From JANPPS01 sp965246925 (GTDB lineage: Bacteria > Pseudomonadota > Alphaproteobacteria > Acetobacterales > Acetobacteraceae), in contig OZ251994.1 in the NCBI GenBank assembly GCA_965246925.1, forward strand, positions 3,472,001 through 3,536,000: a stretch of 64,000 bases of DNA. Direction: 5' to 3'. Within the stretch, counting starts at the first letter, position 1, and every line of letters begins with the position of its first letter. A model generated the notes under the pieces. That model was given only the letters and a program-made list of their open reading frames with translations. It ran no database searches and had not been told where the DNA came from. The position numbers were made by a program, and so were the translations under genes. Of this stretch, positions 59,490-64,000 are shown piece by piece.

Positions 59490-60592
59490 TCCTGACGCTC
59501 AACGCCGGCAGTTCCAGCCTGAAGTTCGCGCTGTTCGACGGTGAGATGGAGGTAGTCCGCGGCAAGATCGACGCGAACACATCCACGTTGACCATGGCGG
59601 GCGCGGAGGGGCCGTGGGCGCACGGGATGGAGCCGGGTCCGCTGCTGGAGCGGATCGAGCCGGCCTCGCTCTCGGCGGTCGGGCACCGGGTCGTGCATGG
59701 CGGGGAGCGGGATGGGCCGGTGCGGATTACGGCGGAGGTGATGGCGGAGTTGGAAGGGCTGACCGAGCTCGCGCCGCTGCATCAACCGCATAATTTGGCG
59801 CCGATCCGGGCGTTGGCGGCGTCACATCCGGAAGTGCCGCAATTCGCGTGCTTCGACACCAGCTTTCACCGGACGATGGACGCGCTGGCGACGACGCTGC
59901 CGCTGCCGCAGACGCTGCGGGACGCGGGGGCGCGGCATTACGGGTTCCATGGGATCAGCTACCAGTATATCGCAAGCCAGCTGCCGCCGGGGCCGCGCCG
60001 GGTGGTGGTGGCGCATCTGGGTTCGGGTGCGAGCCTGTGTGCCATGCTGGATGGGCTGAGCGTGGACACGTCCATGGGCATGACGGCGCTCGACGGCGTC
60101 ATGATGGCGACGCGTCCGGGGCGGCTCGATCCGGGCGTGCTGCTATGGATGCTGCAGGCGCGGGGAATGGACGCGGCGGGGATCGAGGACACGCTGTATC
60201 ACCACGCCGGCCTCGCCGCTTTCGGCCGGAGCGACCTGCGCGACGTCGTGGATGACACTTCGCCAAAGGCACGGCTGGCGCTGGGCTTGTATATGCGGAG
60301 CATCGTGCGGGAGACCGGGGCGCTAGCGGCGATTCTGGGCGGGGTGGACGCGTTCGTGTTCACGGCGGGTATCGGCGAGAACCAGCCGCGGCTCCGGGCG
60401 GCGGTGGCTGCGGGCTTGGGGTGGCTCGGTCTGTCGGTGGATCCCGTGCGGAACGAAGCCTATCGGCCGGGGCAGGGCCGGTTGGAGATCGGCCCCGGCG
60501 TCTGGGTCGTACCAACCGATGAGGAAGCGCAAATCGCGAGGCTGGTTCGGCAATCTGCAATCTGCACTGATCTTTGGCAGAATGCCTCGTAA
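59486..60592 (+). CDS. ackA: Acetate kinase
   Basis: 368 aa from a GTG at 59486 overlapping the phosphoketolase stop by 4 bp. Motifs: LTLNAGSSSLKFALFD, VGHRVVHGGERDG, ACFDTSFHRTM, VAHLGSGASLCAML, and FVFTAGIGENQPRLR. Slightly shorter than typical (about 395 aa), with a compact N-terminal half. It makes ATP from acetyl phosphate formed by the phosphoketolase; no phosphotransacetylase gene is present here. Confidence 0.96.
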   Translation: MILTLNAGSSSLKFALFDGEMEVVRGKIDANTSTLTMAGAEGPWAHGMEPGPLLERIEPASLSAVGHRVVHGGERDGPVRITAEVMAELEGLTELAPLHQPHNLAPIRALAASHPEVPQFACFDTSFHRTMDALATTLPLPQTLRDAGARHYGFHGISYQYIASQLPPGPRRVVVAHLGSGASLCAMLDGLSVDTSMGMTALDGVMMATRPGRLDPGVLLWMLQARGMDAAGIEDTLYHHAGLAAFGRSDLRDVVDDTSPKARLALGLYMRSIVRETGALAAILGGVDAFVFTAGIGENQPRLRAAVAAGLGWLGLSVDPVRNEAYRPGQGRLEIGPGVWVVPTDEEAQIARLVRQSAICTDLWQNAS

Positions 60593-60699
60593 AGGGGCAG
60601 AGTAAATCATGTTGCAACGCACTCTGCTTAGGCTCTAATCAAGCGAAGTCTCGCCGGAGCGCTTGCATTGCTGTGCTGCCCTTTTCTGCGCCGTTACGT

Positions 60700-61869
60700 A
60701 TGAGTCGCATTGTCGTGATCGGTGCCGGGCCGGCTGGGCTAAAGACGGCGCGGCTGGCGGCCGCCGGGGGGCTGGAGGTCACGCTGATCGGCGCGGAGGC
60801 GGGGACCCCATACAACCGGGTGGCGCTTAGCACCGTGCTGGCGGGGGACACGGCGGTTCAGGACATCATGACACCGCCGCCAGACAGCGTTCACTACCGG
60901 CCCGGCGTCACCGTCGCGGCCATCGAGCGGCACGCTAGACTGGTACGGCTGCAGGATGGGGAGCCGGTGCCGTACGATCGACTTGTGCTGGCCACCGGCT
61001 CGCGAGCCGTGCGCCTCCGCCTGCCCGGCGCCGAACTGCCGGGGGTGCTGCTGTATCGTACCCTTGATGACGTGCAGGCCATGATGGATGCGGCGGCGCA
61101 AGGGGGGCGTGCCATCGTCATCGGTGGCGGGCTGCTGGGGCTGGAGGCCGCGGCAGGCCTCGCCAAACGCGGCATGCAGGTGACGGTCATCCACGCGGTG
61201 GACCGGCTGATGGAGCGGCAGCTGGACCCCGGTGGTGCGGCCCATCTGGCCCGGCGGCTGGCCGCCTTGGGCGTGGCGTTGGCACTCAGCTCCAGCAGCC
61301 TGTCCATCATCGGCGGCGATTACGCGCGTGGCGTGCAGCTGGCGGACGGGCGGGCGCTGGAGGCGGAGCTGGTGGTGATGGCCGTGGGCATCCGGCCGGC
61401 GAGCGAGCTGGCGGCCGAAGCCGGGCTCGAGATCATTCGCGGCATCGTGGTGGACGACGCCATGCGCACGAGCGACCCCGGCATCTACGCCGTGGGTGAG
61501 TGTGCAGAGCACCGGGGCGTGGTCTGCGGCCTGGTGGCGCCCGCGCTGGCGCAGGCGGAGGTGGCGGCGGCCGGATTGCTGGGTCAGCAGGCGACCTACG
61601 TTCAGGCCGAGGACAGCACCGCGCTGAAGGTCGCGGGTGCGGCGATCTGGAGCGCGGGGGAGCCGATGGCCGATGACGCCGACAGCCTGGTGCTGGAGGA
61701 CGAGGACGCCGGGCACTACCGCCACCTGCTGTTGCGGAACGACCGGCTGGTGGGTGCGGTGCTGCTGGGAGAGACCGGGGATGCGCACTGGTATCTCCGG
61801 CTGATCCGCGAGGGCGCCGATATCGCCGCGTTGCGGCATGCGCTGCCGTTTGGACCGCATTTTGCATAG
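60700..61869 (+). CDS. FAD-dependent oxidoreductase (NirB N-terminal-like)
   Basis: 389 aa from the ATG at 60700 (MSRIVVIGAGPAGLKTARLA). FAD motif at residues 4-14; second dinucleotide motif IVIGGGLLGLEAAAGLAKRG for NAD(P)H; C-terminal FAD contact GIYAVGECAEHRGVVCGLVA, as in the reductase part of NirB and rubredoxin reductases. It probably feeds NAD(P)H electrons to the following nitrite reductase. The open frame upstream of the ATG (42 codons) is not homologous. Confidence 0.88.
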   Translation: MSRIVVIGAGPAGLKTARLAAAGGLEVTLIGAEAGTPYNRVALSTVLAGDTAVQDIMTPPPDSVHYRPGVTVAAIERHARLVRLQDGEPVPYDRLVLATGSRAVRLRLPGAELPGVLLYRTLDDVQAMMDAAAQGGRAIVIGGGLLGLEAAAGLAKRGMQVTVIHAVDRLMERQLDPGGAAHLARRLAALGVALALSSSSLSIIGGDYARGVQLADGRALEAELVVMAVGIRPASELAAEAGLEIIRGIVVDDAMRTSDPGIYAVGECAEHRGVVCGLVAPALAQAEVAAAGLLGQQATYVQAEDSTALKVAGAAIWSAGEPMADDADSLVLEDEDAGHYRHLLLRNDRLVGAVLLGETGDAHWYLRLIREGADIAALRHALPFGPHFA

Positions 61870-61890
61870 ATTTCAGCATGAGCCGTTGCC

Positions 61891-63600
61891 ATGAGTGAGC
61901 CGTTCAGCGTCGATCAGCAGGAATATCTGAAAGGCTTCATGTCCGGCGTGGAGGCGCGCCGCGGCACGCTCTCGCCCGGCACGGCGGCGGCCACGGACCC
62001 CACCGACCTGCAGCGGCAGGCGCAGGACCGCACGATTGCCGCCGGCGGCAAGCTGACGCCCGAGGAGGACGGCAAGCGCCGCCGCAACCCGCTGGACCGC
62101 ACCGACGAGGTCATCCGCCTGGCCGACGAGGGCAAGTTCCCCAAGGGCGTGGACGTGTTCCTCACCAAGTATCTCGGCCTGTTCTACGTCGCACCGGCGC
62201 AGGACAGCTTCATGTGCCGGATGCGGATGCCGGGCGGCATCTTGAGCGCGGCGCAGTTCCGCGGCGTGGCCGATATGGCGGACGATCTGGCGGGCGGCTT
62301 CGTGGACATCACCACACGCGCCAACCTGCAGATCCGCGAGATCCCGGCCCGGCATGCGCCGGAGGTGCTGAACCGGCTGGCCGAGCTGGGCCTCACCAGC
62401 CGCGGCGCCGGCGCGGACAACGTGCGCAACGTGACCGGCAGCCCCACCGCCGGGATCGACCCGCAGGAGCTGATCGACACAAGGCCGGTGGCGCGGCAGA
62501 TCCATCATCACATCCTCAATCACCGCGAGCTGTTCGGCCTGCCGCGCAAGTTCAACATCGCCTTCGACGGCGGCGGGCGGGTGCCGGTGCTGGAGGACAC
62601 CAACGACATCGCCTTCAGCGCCGTGCAGGTGGGGGACGAGGTGCTGTATGCCCTGGCGCTAGGCGGGATCACCGGGCATAGCGACTTTGCGCGGGGCACG
62701 GGGATCGTGGTGCCGCCCGAGGATACGACGCCGGTGTGCGACGCGATCCTCCGTGTGTTCATCGCCCATGGCGACCGCACCAGCCGCAAGACGAGCCGGC
62801 TGAAGTACCTGCTGGACCGCTGGGGGCACGAGAAATTCGTCGCTGAGGTCGAGACCCAGCTGGGCCGGACGCTGCGGCGGGCCGAGAGCCTGGCGCGCCC
62901 GCCGCAGGAGAAGCACGGGCATATCGGTGTGCATGAGCAGAAGCAGCCGGGCTTGCATTATGTGGGTGTCACGGCGGCGGTGGGGCGGCTCACGAGTGAG
63001 CAGGTGCGGGGGCTGGCGCGGGTGGCGGAGCGCGTCGGCTCGGGCATCATCCGGCTCACGGTCTGGCAGAACCTGCTGATTTCCGACATCGCCACCGCCG
63101 ATGTGCCGGCGGCGCTGGAGGCGATCGCGGCGCTGGGCCTGGCGTGGGAGGCGTCGCATATCCGGGGTGGGCTGGTGGCCTGCACGGGTAACGCCGGGTG
63201 CAAATTCGCGGCGTCCGACACCAAGAGCCATGCGGCGCAGCTGACGGAGTTCCTGGACGAGCGGATCACCGTGGCGTCACCGATCAACATCCACCTGACC
63301 GGCTGTCCTAATTCGTGCGCGCAGCATCTGGTGGGGGATATCGGGCTGCTGGGCGCGCGCGTGAATGTGGGCGGGGACGATACGGTGGAGGGGTACGACC
63401 TGCATGTCGGTGGCGGTGCCGGGTCGGAGCAGAAGATCGGACGGCTGATCCGCCCGGGCGTCGCCTTTCCGGATGTGCCGCCGATGGTGCTGGCGTTGCT
63501 GCGTGCCTGGGACGGGGAGGGGACGTTCCAGCACTGGAGCGAGGCCCGGAGCGTTGCGGAACTTACTACGATTCTCGAGCCTGTGATGGAACACGCATGA
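61891..63600 (+). CDS. NirA-type siroheme nitrite reductase
   Basis: 569 aa. N-terminal VDQQEYLKGFMSGVEARRG is a tether-like segment. The siroheme/4Fe-4S ligands lie in LVACTGNAGCKFAASDTKSH and HLTGCPNSCAQHLVGDIGLL. FMCRMRMPGGILSAAQFRGV and DITTRANLQIREI are ferredoxin-nitrite reductase text. It reduces nitrite to ammonium by six electrons. Sulfite reductase is a structural cousin, but the neighbours point to nitrogen assimilation. The stop overlaps the next ATG (ATGA). Confidence 0.88.
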   Translation: MSEPFSVDQQEYLKGFMSGVEARRGTLSPGTAAATDPTDLQRQAQDRTIAAGGKLTPEEDGKRRRNPLDRTDEVIRLADEGKFPKGVDVFLTKYLGLFYVAPAQDSFMCRMRMPGGILSAAQFRGVADMADDLAGGFVDITTRANLQIREIPARHAPEVLNRLAELGLTSRGAGADNVRNVTGSPTAGIDPQELIDTRPVARQIHHHILNHRELFGLPRKFNIAFDGGGRVPVLEDTNDIAFSAVQVGDEVLYALALGGITGHSDFARGTGIVVPPEDTTPVCDAILRVFIAHGDRTSRKTSRLKYLLDRWGHEKFVAEVETQLGRTLRRAESLARPPQEKHGHIGVHEQKQPGLHYVGVTAAVGRLTSEQVRGLARVAERVGSGIIRLTVWQNLLISDIATADVPAALEAIAALGLAWEASHIRGGLVACTGNAGCKFAASDTKSHAAQLTEFLDERITVASPINIHLTGCPNSCAQHLVGDIGLLGARVNVGGDDTVEGYDLHVGGGAGSEQKIGRLIRPGVAFPDVPPMVLALLRAWDGEGTFQHWSEARSVAELTTILEPVMEHA

Positions 63601-64000
63601 ACGCGATGTCGCCCTTTCCGGGCATGCCGTCCGCCGATGCCGTGCCGCTCATCCCGCCCTCCGCCCCGTTCAGCGTGGAGCAGCGGGCGTGGCTGAATGG
63701 GTTCCTGGCCGGGCTGTATGGCGGGCAGGCGGGCGCGCCGGGGATGTCGGTGGCGGCGCCGGCCGAGGAGGGCATGCCCTGGCATGACCCCGCGCTCGAG
63801 CTGGATGAGCGGCTGAAGCTGGCCGAGGGGCGGCCGCAGGCGCGGCAGTTGATGGCGGCAATGGCGCAGCTGGATTGCGGTCAGTGCGGTTACCTGTGCC
63901 AGACCTATGCGGAAGCGCTGGCCGACGGACGGGAGACGAGCGCCGGGCTATGCGTGCCCGGCGGGAAGCCGACCTCCAAGCAGCTGAAGGCGATGCTGGC
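63597..64000 (+). CDS. CysJ-like flavoprotein with Fe-S motif, 5' part only
   Basis: The first 134 codons from the ATG at 63597. Starts with a tether (FSVEQRAWLNGFLAGLYGG) shared with CysJ and NirA here. Then LDCGQCGYLCQTYAEAL and, 17 residues after the third Cys, GLCVPGGKPTSKQLKAM, a C-x2-C-x3-C ... C iron-sulfur motif. This arrangement is known from sulfite reductase alpha-like flavoproteins in nitrate/nitrite assimilation loci. The FAD/NADPH part lies beyond the window. Likely electron donor to NirA or an assimilatory nitrate reductase. Confidence 0.8.
   Translation, partial: MNAMSPFPGMPSADAVPLIPPSAPFSVEQRAWLNGFLAGLYGGQAGAPGMSVAAPAEEGMPWHDPALELDERLKLAEGRPQARQLMAAMAQLDCGQCGYLCQTYAEALADGRETSAGLCVPGGKPTSKQLKAML

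Overview
The window looks like chromosomal DNA of a high-GC alphaproteobacterium. Gene content (phosphoketolase with acetate kinase, IorAB-type molybdenum hydroxylase, LpxB beside a Gfo/Idh/MocA oxidoreductase, NirA-type nitrite reductase) fits Rhodospirillales, perhaps Acetobacteraceae. That placement is inferred from content, not from a phylogeny. Core genes are very G+C rich. Several stretches are visibly A/T richer and hold orphan or accessory genes (about 10.6-11.9, 13.7-15.4, 25.6-27.0, 29.9-30.4, 33.9-35.8, 43.4-45.4 and 56.1-57.1 kb).

Layout. 0-9.4 kb (minus strand): secD-secF, dnaN, recF and a 3'-truncated gyrB. Between dnaN and recF lies an array of five ~127-bp G-rich tandem repeats, split by an IS4-family insertion sequence. 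9.6-17.2 kb: Gfo/Idh oxidoreductase, a secreted unknown, a decayed vapBC, lpxB, a SemiSWEET-DUF952 pair, a two-gene unit resembling toxin plus immunity, a DUF2147 protein and a class V aminotransferase. 17.4-25.4 kb: an unusual PEP-CTERM/gamma-glutamyltransferase fusion, an SbmA-like ABC exporter, and a sugar-acid operon (IlvD/Edd dehydratase, BDH2-like SDR, FAH hydrolase). 25.7-32.0 kb: a mazEF pair, unknowns, a TetR regulator with a clear operator divergent from a GFA-type gene, a 2-hydroxyacid dehydrogenase and a ThDP enzyme. 32.5-36 kb: an IS1111-type element with a candidate guide-RNA region, then a BPSL0067 amidase-like gene with a periplasmic partner, and a cassette flanked by a 75-bp direct repeat. 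36-41.3 kb: iorAB with a tiny secreted protein, then lepA-lipoprotein-cupin.

41.35-45.5 kb starts at a tRNA-Ser(GGA) gene. Its 3' end is overlapped by a broken serine recombinase, followed by mazEF, two immunity-like or unknown genes, and vapBC. This is the remains of an integrated island. 45.6-64 kb is metabolic: alcohol dehydrogenase; a sulfate permease (cysTWA, minus) divergent from cysJ-cysI-cobA-cysG-like (plus); a small stress block (24-aa membrane peptide, DUF2171, CbpA, CbpM); a phosphatase/nuclease-fold unknown; phosphoketolase-ackA; and the start of a nitrite assimilation operon (FAD reductase, NirA, Fe-S flavoprotein running off the end). Sulfite and nitrite reductase both need siroheme, and the siroheme genes lie between them.

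Most notable for follow-up: the PEP-CTERM/GGT fusion with an internal secretory start, the TTG-started toxin/immunity-like pair, the amidase/partner pair and neighbouring repeat-flanked cassette, the degenerate methyltransferase tail on the CysG-like protein, and the tRNA-Ser island remnant.
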